DNA of 64,000 bases. Source: Symbiodinium natans (Eukaryota > Sar > Dinophyceae > Suessiales > Symbiodiniaceae). Shown one piece after another: positions 20,740 through 34,104 of the stretch. How positions within the stretch are numbered: position 1 is the first letter of the stretch; the number at the start of each line of letters is the position of its first letter. The translations under genes were made by a program, and so were the position numbers. Where the stretch lies: NCBI GenBank assembly GCA_905221605.1, contig CAJNDS010000006.1, positions 79,501 to 143,500 of the forward strand. The letters run 5' to 3'. The notes below the pieces were generated by a model. It was not told the origin of the DNA and did no database searches. It saw only the letters and a program-made list of their open reading frames with translations.

Positions 20740-20945
20740 TGAGCCCTAGGCCCTAAGCCCCAAGCCCTAAGCCCTAAACCTCAAAAGCAAGCCCTAAGCC
20801 CTAAGCCCTAAGCCCTAAGCCCCAAGCCCTAAGCCCTAAGCCCTAAGCCCTAAGCCCTAAGCCCTAAGCCCCAAGCCCTAAGCCCTAAGCCCTAAGCCCT
20901 AAGCCCTAAGCCCTGAGCCCCCTGTAGCCAAGCCCTAAGCTTTGA
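20740..20945 (+). repeat. (CCCTAAG)n telomere-variant array
   Basis: About 25 near-perfect copies of CCCTAAG with occasional CCCCAAG. It is far more homogeneous than the neighbouring CCCTAAA block, which suggests recent amplification of a one-base telomere variant. Confidence 0.8.
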
Positions 20946-23900
20946 GCTCTCTCAACCCCAAACCCCCCCCTCCCCTCCCGGCCCCCATTTGCACTTGAGC
21001 ATGTGCATTTGGATGTGCACTTTGTTTTGCATCCAGCGTGCCCTGTTTGCTTGGTAGAGTAATTTTATCGCTAACGCGAGGCCCCCTCGGCAAGGGTACC
21101 GAGGCGGCAGGAAGGGGTAGTGGGGGTGAGGGGGGGAAGGCGGCATGCCCGTCGCGCAACAACCGTAGCGGGTTTGGGGGGGCGTGGGGTAAAGCCTCAG
21201 GCGGCATGTGTCGGACAGTGTACAGGTTCGGTTTGAGGTGTAAAGTTGAAAGCTTTGGGGGGGCTTCGAGATTTGGCTTCGCGCGGTGTCAGAGGTGGGA
21301 GCAATTGTGTTCAAACACATGGCTGAGAATGCGCCTGTAGTCTCGTCCAAGCCGATACCTTCTGGAAGCGCCGGGTCCTTGCCGGCAATGACACAGAGAC
21401 ACCCCCCCAAATCAGAGAGTTTTGCATTGATGGCGCTTCTACCTGGGTGCCCGGCCACAGAGAACGCCCGCACAGCACCCTGAACCTTCCCCCACTCAAC
21501 AAAGCAGTGGCTTGTTTCTAAACAGTCGACCTGGGCAGCAGCGAGCTCCCTTTTCCAGCGAGATGCGAGCTTGACTCTTGAAATGAAGCCCTGGTTTGAG
21601 TGCCAAGTGCATCAAAAACCGGGCTTATGCTACTTGGAGAGGTCAAAGGCCTCATCGGCTTGTGGCAACGATGCGTGGACGACAATGTTTCCACTGTAGC
21701 TTCTGTGCTCAGGAGGTCGACATCACGAGCTTGTAATCCAAGCCTCTCCCGTTTGAAACAAGAAACAGTTTGCTGAGGCCCTGCTGAAGACAGTCCATGC
21801 CAGCACACTTACGCCACTTGAGGTGAGCAGCTGTGGTTGAGCAACTCCGAGAAGCGACCGATGGTCTGCAAGGACATGAGGACATGTCGTGTAAGTTCTA
21901 CCAGTTTGAACGACTTGTCAGACCTGGCGGCCGATGTTCTTCTTGACCGTTCCGGGAACCATCTTGCCAATAAACCTGAAAATGCGTCAAATCGCCAGCA
22001 AGGACACTCGAGAATGTGATACTGGCAGTCCAAAACATACCGCCACACATCGTTATCTGGACTTGTAAGGAAAGCTGGTACCATCAACAGTTACTGACAG
22101 CCCTGACGGAGCAATTTCTCAACACGCCTGCCCAGGGTCATGCTTGGTCTGGCCTGAGCTCCAGGGCAACTCTTTGGGGCACTTGGAGCTGCTGCCTTTT
22201 GAGCTTCTGATCAATGCCAGAGGGCGTTGCCATTCCAGTGCTCCGTAGCACGACATTTCTCTCTGCGCCGATCAGTGTGCACAGTGGGCCGCGTGCTTGT
22301 GCTCTTGAATACGGGGCCTAGATGCGGGGCCCCTGAATCGCATAAAATGAAGTCTAAGAGCCCGTGGGGCTGGAACCTTCATTACACTGCAACTCCACAA
22401 CTCTGAGACTTCCAGCAAACAACACAACTTGCCGAGGCGAGTGCCAAGTCCGAGGGTGGCGTCGGCATTCTCAGCACGCAGAAATGCGCAGTGTTCTGCA
22501 GCCATACAAAACACACGTACCTGCAAACGGTGCTGCGTGATTGTAATCGCTTCTCCAATTCCGGGTCCAACCCCGAACGTGAGCCGGGGAGAGATCTGCC
22601 TCGGCCATCCTGCAGCCGCCCACCCAGCTTCTTCCACCCCCCCGAATCATGCGAGCCCACCTGCTTGCCCACAAAATCCCCGAAGCCATCTCTTGGGCCG
22701 AACACCCAACCCCGCCGTGATTAACAGCAAAGGCCGGGCAGGCGGCATCTGGTTTGTCCGATTTTGACAGCATCAAGATCGCCGTTTGAAAAGCAAAACA
22801 AGAGCTCTCCAGCATTGCCATCGGCTGGGATGCCTTCGAAGACGCCAGGACGTGTACTTGCAGACTTGCAGTGACGGTTATAGAAAGCCTTTGTGCATGG
22901 TGCATCATCGGTGCTGGTGGATCCATTTCAACGATTTTTTGCAGCATTTTGACCAGGTATTTGCCCAGCATGGATGTACACTTCGCACGTTGTACACGAG
23001 TCCTTCTCATAACTTTCCGGCGTGAAGTGCGCGCCGAGCTCGCGGCTTAACATCGAAGTCCACCTCAGCCTCGAGCTTCCCTCGGGGCAGTCGACAACTT
23101 TTGCCGCTGGTACTGCGGCGCGCACTTGCTTTTGTCATAGGCACTGGCCGCCCGGCCTGCTCGAGTGAGGAACTCGTACACGCCCAAGAAGAAGGCAAAG
23201 AATGGTTCATCTACCTCAGACATCACAAGCCAACAAAGAGCTTCTATCACTTTAACCAGCAGCCGGATGGAGGCACCAATGATGACGACGACGATGTATC
23301 GACATCGACCGAGGCTCCAACTGCCTCAGCCCAATTGGCCTCAGCTCCGATGCTCCAAGAAGTCTCTGCAGCGAATGCTGCCTGCTTGTTGACCCTGTTG
23401 CCAGACGGCTATCATCAATGATATGACGAGAAGCCGCTGGCAGAAAATCGAGTTGATGCATGAGCTGGTAGTTTAGAGCTACCTCAGCCAGAGCACACTC
23501 CTAGCAGTGGGCGACAGCTTTTCGCAGAGCCACTCAAAGGCGCTTGCCCAGAACTCTTCTGCTGTCAGGGTGAGAGGCTCGTTGTCGATGACCTTACAGA
23601 TGGTCTCAAAAAACTTTTCATCCGCCCAACTGTCTGCCCAACTCTCCGTCCAACTCTCCCCCAAAGCCTCTGCGCTAGTGCTGGAAGCGCTGAATTGAGT
23701 GTGGCATTGCCGAAACTAAGGTGGCTCTTCCTTGCTGGGCCTGAGCCCAAGGCTCGGTGAAAAGAAATTGATTGCAGCGTCTTGGGCCTGGCACATGATG
23801 TCAATATGGGCACGTCCGACGATCGTGTACGGTCATGTCCATCCACCGCATCCACAGCATGCGGTACATGCTGTCCAAGAAGCAAGGTTTCGGCATCGGC

Positions 23901-26900
23901 CAAGAGCCTGGGGCCCACCGAGTGAAGACAGATGCAAGCCAACAAAAAGAAGGCCTCGGGAAAAGCAGGCGGTCAGAGCCAAAGTGTCCAAGGCACTCAT
24001 CCATCAAGGGGCCATGATAAAGAAGACGCAGAATGCTTGGAAAGGCCTGCGGACATCTACCAACCAAACTTCGTCATCGCACGGTCAGCATCGCACCTCA
24101 ATGTGTTTCATCTCCACTTCGTTCACAAGCTCCCTGAGTTTGGGGATCTTCTCCTCAAAAAGGACATGGCACAAACGTCACGAACCACGGACTTAGCGAA
24201 GGCAAGGCAAACACAGAAGCTGCGAGCATAAGACAAACGGTAAACACACTGACAAACATTTACGACTCTCACGCTCTCTCGCTCTTTGTGTTGCGATGCT
24301 TTGTGAGACCGCTCTTACCGGCTTACCAGGCCTGGCCTTTTCCATCGGAAAGTAGTTTGTTCCCACACCTCCACTCACAAGGGCAGACGACTGAATACTG
24401 GCGAGAACAAATACTGGGAAGAGACGACGGAATTCGGAGAAGAGATTCTCCCAGCCCAGTGCGATGCTTAGGTTCTCTGCGAACGCGCCTAGTATGCTGT
24501 GCAGGAACATCACTCGCGGCCTCAAGGTATGCAATGTGGAAGTTCGGAGGTCTGCTTCTTGAGGCCATCCCAAGCAGCCCAATCCCGACAGTTCTCTCAT
24601 CTCCCAACAGACAATGCCCAGGCCCCAGAGCTGAACAACTATGGTCAACTGTACACTTATAAGCTTTTATAACATTTCTAAACTCTTGAAAATACATATA
24701 TGCGTTTTCGCACAAGCGCATCCCAAGCAAGGATTGCTGTGTTAGAGGACTCTGCGACTTGTTGTTCCTCACCATCACACAGCGCCGAGCTCGAGGCGAA
24801 TGCCCCTTGAAGTGTGACAAGCTGTACTCGAAGCAGAACCTGCACAGGCTCTTGTAGGCGTGCACAAGTGCCCTGTTCCTGCGCTGTGAAGTGTGGCTCG
24901 ACAGAGTGATGTTTGAGACACAGAGCCTGAGGTGATCCATGAAGCTGCCGTCCTCAGGCAAGTCTTTCACAGTCTTCCCCATTGTCTCCCATCAGCATCA
25001 GCCATGGCCCACAGCCCATAAGGCCCACACGGCATGCTCCATGCAGAAATTACACTCTGTCTGCATGAACCTCAGGTGCTTGAGACCCCATCTAGGCCCT
25101 CTTTGGTGCAGTCACTGAGGAACGTGATGCTCTTGCAACGTTGTCAATGGTGCAGCATGCTTCAAGCGCTTGATGGTCCTTTTCAGGCCCAAGCCTAGTG
25201 CTCTCACGGTGATGAGGAAGAAATAAGTCAAGCAAACGATGGGAAATCCGCTGCTCTTTCAGTTGGTGCACCGAGAATCGTGGTCTTCCGCACATTTAAG
25301 ACTTGGGGATCTCGGGAAGCATATTCGTTGCATAACTTCCTCGTTGCTTTTGTACACCTCGATTGCAGGAACCGGCTTGCAGCCGGAAGAGACGAGCAAC
25401 TGTTTCAAGCGGCCGTGAGCCGGGTCACACACTCGGCAGAATTTCGAAGGAGCGTGCAAGTGCCCCCCCCCACCCTCTCTCATGGTGCAGACTATAATGA
25501 CCACAGATGCTGGATGAAGCAACGGCATACAAACCAGCAGAATTGCAGAATTGAAACCAAGATGCTCAATGATGGGCGCATCAAACCGGGGTGCTGCAGG
25601 CACCTAAAGCGCAAGAATCTAACATACATGTGCAAAAGATGTAAAAAGCCGGGAGTTGTCCACATCTTTCCCCGCCTTCATGAAAGCCTCGCAAATGTGG
25701 GCAGTAGATCGATCTGACCAGTAGAGCTCAAGAGAAAGTCGATCCTGCCATATGCCAGCATATGCCAGCATGCAACCGTGTTATTGCAACGTTCATCACC
25801 ATGGGCAGGAATTACGGGAAGCCTGGGCTAGCATCCGGGTCAGCGTTTTGTCCACACTCTTGAAGATGGTCTTGTCCTTGAAGCATGACAACAATGAAAC
25901 GCGAGCCATTCAAACGCCTATGTTCTGCCACTGCCACGAAAGTCTTAGTGCGCGACCAAGTCAAAGTTATCCGCGCGCTGCACCTTAAAGAGCAACAGGA
26001 GGCTGCTAGATCAGACAAATCGCACTGCACACCGCGTGAGACCGTGCCAAGCTTCTTGCAATGACGCTACCTGCGCATTCAATAGGCAGCAACAAAATGG
26101 TTGACTTCGAGTGCCTGATGTCAGTCATCCATCGACATACTCGGCCAAGGGAAGAGCTTTGACATAGATGTTTGCCGGTATGCAAAGTACGAGCATTGTT
26201 TGAGGCCGAGAAATGAGACTGCATTCTTCAGCAGACACCTTGTGCCTGGTGCCTGCTCTTTCACACCTGACGGCTGTCTACGTATTCAGCTGCCGACCAT
26301 GCGACGATCTGTGATGCATGACGCATGTGGGGTCCTTTTCTGCCTTTCAACCAACTTCTCGAACTGTCTTTGGGACAGCTCAGATGCGACTAATTTACAA
26401 ACGAACCTACAATAAGCATTCAAAAGATCCGACAGGCGACACAAATGCTGAAAAGAAAAACTAGCTTACGTACGACATGTCGAGTTCCTCGAATCGAGAT
26501 GAAGATCCCATCGTCGAGCGACCCTACCCTTGCCGGATCAGTGGCGCGTAAACGATTGCAAGCTGTTTCAGAGCCTCTACCTCGAAGACTTACAAGTATC
26601 CCTTCTACTTGCAGGCCCTTTTTCTGGAAAGGCATTTCCACCACAAGTCAGATTGCATAGGTTTGCCTTTGCATGTCCAAACACAGCCAGCCAAACAGAC
26701 ACCCAGGCCTGCGTGATCTATCGGCTTGCCTTCGGCGATCATTGCTTTGCGCCGAAGATCGAGCACTCCTTGAGAAATGTGCGATGCAGCTGAGCCTCCG
26801 GTACATGTTCCACTGAGTGTCGGACCATATTGCAGTTCAGCTGCATCACCTCTCTGTTGTTGAACTTCTATGCCAAGTCGGCAGAAAAGTAAACATGACA

Positions 26901-29900
26901 AAGAAAAAGCCAGGAAGGCATTGCATTGATTGACCCATTCAGCTACACGACAATCAATGCGTGGCCCTATTGCGACCTTGAGATGAAGAACTCGACTCCC
27001 AAACGACACAACCGTGTTCTTCAAGAACCTGCCTTGTTCGCGTTGCTCGTCGGTTGGAGCCATGACTATGCCAAAGCTAATCCCTATGCTGAACTCTTGT
27101 CGAACTGACATCTGGCACGTGCTCAGCATATTGATTGCAACACTCCTGAACAATGCATCTTCGACCTTACTGTGGCTGCAGACATGTCCAAGCTCAAGTG
27201 ACTCAAGCGGAGGCAAATGCTGTGGTGGCAGGGTGTCAGAAGGCAAGAAACCGCATGCTGCAACATGCTCATGTTTCCTGAACACACGTTCACTCGGAGC
27301 AAGGCCTGTGCTTCCAGCTTTACCTCCTCGCCCAAGCAGTAGGTGCCAGCTGCATCTGGGTACCTTTGCAAGGCATGGCTACTCAGAGCTCTGCACTGCC
27401 ATGTTTCCAGGGGTAAACACATATACAGATATATACAGATATATACAGATATTTATTTCGGATGTAAGTTTCGGGTCTTGAGGTTTCAGGTCCAGGGCAG
27501 ACGGTAGAAAGGTGTAGGATGTAGAATCGTAGAAAGCCCAGGCTGGTTTGTTCAGACCTCGGATTGAGTTGAGAATAGCATTCTAGGCCAGGCCTTGGGG
27601 TTCGGAAGCCACAATGTCACGCCGGTATGGTTTGAACCTATTTGCAGGCTTTGCGCCGCAAAGGCTCCGGACTACCAGGTTGTAACAATATCTGCCTTGG
27701 GAAAAAATATCTACCATCTCACCTTCGGAAGCCATGCACGACAATGCGCGTAATGTCATCTACATTCAAGACACGACAACTTGATTTGTTATTGCTCAGC
27801 TTTAAACACCATGTGGCCTCAAGGCATGAGGCTTCTCTGGGCGGATGGTCAGGGTGAGGTTCGCGTCCACGCTGGCCGAACCAGCCGTGGCAGTCACCTC
27901 GCATCAGAATGTCTTCTGTGTCGTCTGCATACCGACTTTATTTCAAGTCATCGCATCCCGACCTGATAGTGCGTGGTGGGAAGTGGGCTGAGTGGGGTGC
28001 CCAGGATACGGCCGGTCGCCTGTCCCGGAATTGGAAAGCTTGGAGCAGCTGTATCGTCACTGAGTAAATTATATAGGGCTCCTCGTCCAGTCGGAGGCCA
28101 TCAGGAAGGTCCGGGCCTTAATTCTAGAGTGTCCAGCTTGCGGAGCGTTCCTCTGCAAACGGCAAGGCCCGTGCTGATGCTGAACGTGGCATCTTCGGAC
28201 ACCTCTCTCAGCCCAAGCGCAGCAGATCTGTTTCACGTCCGACAGAGGGATTAGCACTTTCTGGCCTGAGGCGCCAAGTCCACCGCATCTCCGACGAAAA
28301 TCACCGCTCCGCCCTCGTTGGAACGTCAATTGAGTAATCTTTTGTCTGTCCAAAAACGATGGAAACCTGCATGTAGTACCGTGGTCTCGCCACGTACATT
28401 ATCACCTGTGACGAGTTGTCGTGCCTCTCATACAAAACTCATGTTTAAGTTCACCTTTGAAAATTCAGGGGTATCGTTTTTGGGTGGGGCTTTGCACCTT
28501 GCCGGGACCTGGCATCACTTTCATTTCATAGCCATGAACAGACTCTGTGCAACTCATGAGGCAAACCTTTGCAGGCTGACAGTCTATTGGGGTTATTGCT
28601 TTTGGGGACCTTTCGTTTTCCAGAGTTCCGGATTGATTCTCGACCCTTACAATGATGATAGGCCTGCTTCCTCTGATAACAATCTCGCATCGCTTCGAAA
28701 TCTGTGCCCACTTTCGATTGAGGATTGAGGACACTCTGCCCCGAGAGCAATCAATGGCGATGTTGATTTTGGGCTTAGTAGGGTTGAGGGCTGGGGGTGA
28801 TTTAGGTTTGAGGAGCTATGGCAGGAGGATGGCAGGGGAATGCTCCGGGGGTGGGGGTGGGGGGGGTGGGCGGCAGAACATGAAGGACTTCAGGTTTAGG
28901 GATAGGGTTCGTGTCAGACCGACACACAAGCACAAGGCGATGCCCCTCAGCCCCACCTCCTCCAAACCGTAGTTGGGCGGCTTTGGTCCAACCTTAGCCA
29001 TGGGCTGAATTACGGCTGAGGAATAGACGGAATGGACTTCCTGTCTTTCATTGCGGAATTGCGGAGTCTCCGAAAGTCTCCGAGGAAGGCACACCTGTCA
29101 CCTCCAGCTGCAGAGTGGCAGCTGCCTCCCCGCCGGAATTCGTAGCGGATATTGTGTAAGTTGCCGCGTCCATGGCCTGCGCAGTAGCAACTCCGTCAGC
29201 TTTGCGAGAGAAAGCCCAGTCACCCTAACTACTGTCGAGACTCTGCTCCAGGAATACGTGAAACAGTTTCTGCGATGCTCTGCCACGAATGGCTCTGCAA
29301 AGCGTCGCACTTGGCCAGCGAAGTGCAGGCCCATGACTGAGGAAACGGACACGCAATCACAAAAGGGACAGGTTCGGCAAGGTGTTGTCATGTCCCAACA
29401 TTGTCCCAGATTTACTTTGGCTACTAGCTGAGAATCTGTCAACTGAAGCCTCTATGGTCCTCGATGGGGTATCGTAACGGTATTTTAGAAAGTCTGCCCC
29501 AGAAGCGCTGGGGCAGGGCCCAGTAGACATGGCGGGGTACGGTGTGGTGTCCGATTGTATCCAACGCAGCAGAAAACATTCTGTGCGATTCTTTGCGGGG
29601 TTTCCAGGTTGCCCTGGGGGGCGCTGTCGAGGCTTTCTGCAGGGGAAGGGGCCCTCCACTGCATCTGTTCTCTTTGGTGCTCCGGTCTGTCGCTGCTGAG
29701 TTTGACCGTTCGTGAACTCAAGGATCGTTCTCGCCTTGGTGGCCAAGTTTGTGTCCCTTTGCTCACCACAATCCGTCGCCCACCCATGGCCAAAGGGAGG
29801 GCACCCGGGCTGGACATAGGGCTAAGGACATGAATGGGCACGAGAAAGACTACCCCACCACTACCAAACACAAGGAAGCAGCCCCGTCTTTGTGCGAACA

Positions 29901-31239
29901 ACCTTTGGATCTTTGCAGATTGAGCTTGTTGATGTCCAAGGCGACATGCTTCTTAGGATTTCTGAAGCTTTACATGCTGGCACCATGCGTTCTGCAATTG
30001 CAGCGGCTGAGATCAAGGGTCCTGCTTGCAGGGTCGTTGTTTTGTTGCTTTCTGGATAGGAACTCGGCAGCCCAGGCCCATGGGGATCACCAACAGACTA
30101 GACGATCCCCCACTAGGCGAGATGGCCTGAAAGACTTTCCACAAGATTCGACACGGTCGCAGAATCAAACAGAAACAATCAGTCCCGACCGAAGCGGATC
30201 TGACCAAGTGTTCACACGAGCAAAACCCTGTATCGTCACTAACAATCTGCAGAGGCTTCGAGACAAACAATGAAGCCCGCAGCAGCTTCTAGCTAGTTTT
30301 GCAGTAGATCTACTGGCTCTTGACATTGTATTGTAGGCTTTGCTCCCAACGACACTCGCCCACGCTTCAAGCAGCCTGCGTGGGAGCTCCAGTGATGGTG
30401 CCCGTCTCCATGCCCAGGACCTCTCAAACGGCAGCAACATGGCACGCCTCGTCACAGGACTGCCCCAGTGTTAAAGGCCAGGACCAGCCCATCTGGTAGA
30501 TTCGGAGACACCGACCTTGTTTGTTGCAGGATCTAGGACATGTCTCAAGATTCGATTGCCAATAGCCGCAGACCATTCAGTCGCATCACCGCCTTCAATA
30601 CTTGGTGCCCAAGAGACAGCCTCAGAAGACGTCTTAACTCGGCGAGACTCATGAAAAGATCCAAACCTCAAAGCCAGGCCCAATGAACAACTGATAAACA
30701 AGCTCGAAAACGAGTTTACTCAAGTGCCATGGTTACCACGCTGTCGTGGAGGTATGAGTTTGAAAGAAGCACGCATGTAGGCATGTATTCAACATCTTCA
30801 ACATCTCGAGATCAAGACTGTATTGTGAGTGCCATGACGAACCAAGGATTGCCAAGGTCAGCTATGCTTTGGCCGTACAAGTCAGCATCGCGTAAGGATC
30901 GTCTACAGAGGGGTGTTCTTGAGCTCTGGTCTTATCTGAGGAGGGAGCTTGACCAACATCAAGCACGGCTACCGCGGATGGATACCTGGAGAATACGCGA
31001 AACCTTGCCTGCCTGTTGTGCGGTGCTCACATCGTGCAGTCGGATGAATCGGATGAATTGGGCGATCCGTGCGCTGCCCACCCGCAGTTCATGCGGGCGC
31101 ACGAGAGCGCCACGGGCGGAGTGTCCTTCACTGCGAAGCACAACTCCGTCCGAACCTGTGAGAAAAACGCCAAGCATGCTGGCAATTCTCCTAACTAGCA
31201 GTACAATGAGAAGTTGCCAAAGGTTGCTAAATTGTTGCT
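20946..31239. other. Ten kb with only low-confidence exons
   Basis: No family could be assigned. Minus-strand stretches that read like protein include about 22960-22770 (LVKMLQKIVEMDPP), 23650-23490 (FFETICKVIDNEPLTL), 25405-25300 (KPVPAIEVYKSNEEVMQR) and 27200-27060 (FSIGISFGIVMAPTDEQ). They may be exons of undetected genes in the same orientation as the neighbours. A short ATATACAG triplicate is at 27420-27450 and a G-rich stretch is at 28845-28870. Confidence 0.35.
24773..24982 (-). CDS. Candidate first exon, unassigned
   Basis: ATG at 24982 opens 70 codons (MGKTVKDLPEDGSFMDHLRL ... HFKGHSPRARRCVM) that end exactly at a strong GTGAGG donor in phase 0. The residue mix and strand fit a host exon. 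Beyond the donor the frame continues by chance. I do not recognise the family and no following exon could be assigned with confidence. Confidence 0.3.
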
Positions 31240-31914
31240 ACGTTGCTGCGCGCACGGCGTTGGCTTCACTTTCATGTGCGTTCCAGCCTCGCCCGCATCG
31301 TTCTTGGCGATGATGGTGTAAGTGGCCTAAAATAGGGGGCTCTGACCCCTGTGAAGTGAAGGCAAAGGAAGTGCCACACAAATGCCACACTCTTTTGCTT
31401 CTGAACCCACCTCGTCCACCAGCTTTCCGGGCTGCAAGGCTCCCGAGATGATCCTCATCTTTGCTGAGAGCATGACACAATCACACAGGCTTCTTACTTG
31501 AGACTCGGGCCCAGAAGATGAATCCAGCTCAAGAGCCTGGCAAGGCCACGATCTTAGCTGAAAGTGGCTCAGTCGCAAAATCTCGAACACATGGCAGGCC
31601 TCTGGCAACGCAGGGAACACTTCGAAGGAGCTCGCCTGGCCAACTACGGCGTTTTTCGAACGACTGCTTTTGCGCTTTTGCATGGACTTCAGAAACTAAG
31701 TAGATGAATCTTGATGCACCAATCTGCTTGCAGCATGTTTGTCTTGCTCATGTTGGCCTAGGCCAGCACATTCATCAGGTATGTACAGAGGACCTGATTT
31801 TAAAAATTCTCGACGCAAGCGAGCATCGACAATCGTATCTATCGCTGGAGCCATTGTGGGGCAATCCCGCACATCAGCAATGGCAGTGGGCTGGCCGTCA
31901 AAGGCTTGTGACAC
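31240..31914 (-). CDS. Ig-like (I-set) domain protein exons
   Basis: An exon starting at 31326 after the acceptor CCCCCTATTTTAG encodes ATYTIIAKNDAGEAGTHMKV, the F and G strands of an I-set immunoglobulin-like domain (the Y-x-I-x-A-x-N-x-x-G-E signature). The preceding exon, from about 31455 to the GT donor at 31410, encodes KMRIISGALQPGKLVDE and joins it in phase. Further upstream, about 31880-31700 (PTAIADVRDCPTMAPAI) and about 31650-31530 (FEILRLSHFQLRSWPCQALE) may be more exons of the same gene. I-set domains occur in titin-like and surface proteins; the host role is unknown. The Cys pair of a canonical Ig domain is not evident, so a related beta-sandwich is possible. Confidence 0.5.
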
Positions 31915-32924
31915 CGAGAACCTTGTTTCTCATCGGCTAGTCTCCTCCAGCAGTGTAGAAGGATGAAATTGTAGAAGGATGAAATGGCTCATCGCCAGGG
32001 GCAATGAAGCGTAGAAAGGTGCCCAGCATCTGGTCTGACAGCAGCGACGCTGGACATAAGAATTAAGAATACCCCGAGTCCTGAACCTTGATCGAAAGAC
32101 CACCTTGCATGACGATTGACTTTTGTATTGCATCAAGGTTCATCCTCCAGGACAGGCCATCTCAGATGTGCTCTCAAGGGCTCAAGGGAAACTGGCCTGA
32201 ATCCAGAAAACTGATTCGTTCAGCTCTCGAAATTTCCGAGTACAGCAGCACTAAGTTCTGTAGCGGCTGTCGCGGCTGTAGCACATGGTCTGCATTTCAA
32301 GACATGGCCATCCTAGATTCCTACATAATCCGGATGTGCTGCTACAGTTTCTCGTCTATTCTCATTTAGTAGGGAAGTGCCGAAGGAATCGTCAAGAGCC
32401 TGAAGGGTGGCGTGCGTGCCCGTCAAAAACAAAGCCGGGACGAAGATTGTAAAAAGTACCTAAGTGGGACAGGCCGCGGATATGTGCCATGAGGGATCAT
32501 GCTGGACCTTCGACACCACACTGAGCCTCAGGCGGTGATGAGGGTATTCTTCCCTCCGGTTAGCACACCCTTGTTATGCAGAGTGATCATGAAGAGAGCC
32601 ATGCTCGACCTCGGGCAGGTTCAAACCACAAGTCCTCCAACGTCTATAGGACTTGAACAACAGCAGCTCATACATAATGACATTAATGGCTCAATGATGA
32701 TGCACATCTTCACTGTCTTCGCAACTCTTTCCATCTGACCACCTGCCGCTTGCACAGCTTCACAGTGGGTTCACAGTGGGGAGCGATCACGTCGTAAGTG
32801 GGCACTTTTGTATGGCTCTAGACCAAAGACGGTGAAGTGCCAGAGTCCAAGATGTCCCAGGATCTTCCGTGACAGCATCTGTCACACCTGTACACAGCTC
32901 GCTGACCAAAGCTTCTGCTGCCAC
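31915..32924. other. Spacer between the Ig-like and hydrolase genes
   Basis: No exon recognised. A direct duplication GTAGAAGGATGAAAT is at 31958-31987. The last exon or exons of the hydrolase gene should lie here, because its main exon ends at a splice donor, but none could be identified. Confidence 0.4.
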
Positions 32925-34104
32925 CTTTGTACCAGGCAGCAAAAGCTTGAAGCTGTGAGAGACCTGATGTGTCATCCAGAGGCCGAGGACCATAGGAGCA
33001 GTGTCGGGGACAACTATCAAGGAAGAACCCTCGCTGATCAGAAGAAAAGTGTGAAAAATCCTGTTGCAGTGCTGCGGTGAGGTTCTTAGCATAGTCCACG
33101 ATACAGCCCTTGGAGGCACGACAGGCAGCGTCCATCTCGCAGCTCTGCTGGTCAAGGTCGAACCGACTCTGAAATGCAAAAATCGGAGTCCGTAGGAAGG
33201 GGGCTACGACACTTCCAACCAAGCACTTCTCTAAGCGGTCACTGTGCATCGTGGCACATCCGACGTTCAGCAGGCTTGTTGCCTCTTGCCTGATCACGAC
33301 GTAGCGCTTTAGCGGCGTGAAAATTTCCAGGTCCATGTAGAAGCCGGAATCGGCCAGCCCAACGACTTTGGCGGTGGTGTGGACGAGCGCCCTCAACGCA
33401 TCGAGGTGTGCAAAGACATGGATAGCTCCCGCACTACAGCCACTAATGACAACGTCTGTTGCAGTAGAGAGGCCGAACTTTGCCAGGTCTTCAAAAACAG
33501 CCTCTGTAATGTACTTCCCTCTGAAGTACAGATAGGACTCATTCATTTTTACCGGATGTGTTGCCTCACCCGAGAAGTATCCGCCATCGCAGTATCTGAT
33601 AAGGACATGGTTCCAGTTGTACATCAGCGGGTTCTCAGCAGATGATCGAGACAGCTTCAGGTCGCCGAGGGATTCTAAGTCCATCGTCAAGGAGTCCTTG
33701 ACCGTGCTTCCATACCGTGACCGTGACCGCTCAAGGCAGTCAGCGTCTGAATTGCAAAAGCCGCCACCCTCGTGAAAGAGCAGAAACTTTGAAGAGCCGG
33801 AGCCGTAACCCTCAGAGAGATAGTAGAGCCCTGGGCTTCCATCCACGCAGCGGGCCAGTGGGTAGCCAGTAGGCGGCCCCACGAAATGTGCTTGCGCGAC
33901 GCTTGCAGTGCCTGCGGTGCTGTCGCTTTCGCTTAGCTGCTGGTTGGCCAGCTTCGCCAGCAGGCCTCCCAGACCTCCCAGGCCTCCCAGACCGACTCCT
34001 GTGCCTCCAGTGGCTCCTGTCACTGCATCGCGATGAACAAAGCGAAGAAAGAAGAAAACGGCAAGAAGCGAAGTGAGTGAAACCTGCCACAGCCTGACCG
34101 GCAT
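32925..34104 (-). CDS. Notum/pectin acetylesterase-family hydrolase, membrane-anchored
   Basis: A large exon from ATG 34104 to a GT donor at 32924. Residues are numbered from a non-ATG upstream codon at 34191; the ATG is residue 30. Residues 34-52 are a hydrophobic signal or anchor (VSLTSLLAVFFFLRFV) followed by a Gly-rich linker. The catalytic fold then shows HEGGGFC (140-146), GCSAGA with nucleophile Ser253, DSGFYMD, QSRFD with Asp345 and SCPRHC with His397, i.e. the Ser-Asp-His triad and oxyanion loop of the carbohydrate esterase 13/Notum family, with many conserved Cys. Family members remove acetyl groups from pectin or the palmitoleoyl group from Wnt. The substrate here is unknown. The protein is probably secretory, facing lumen or cell surface. 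The C-terminus after WYK is on an unidentified exon. Confidence 0.85.

Noticed and set aside
24560-24650. Minus stretch QLWGLGIVCWEMREL, reminiscent of the kinase helix F region
   Set aside because: Lacks the invariant Asp and any accompanying kinase exon; likely chance.
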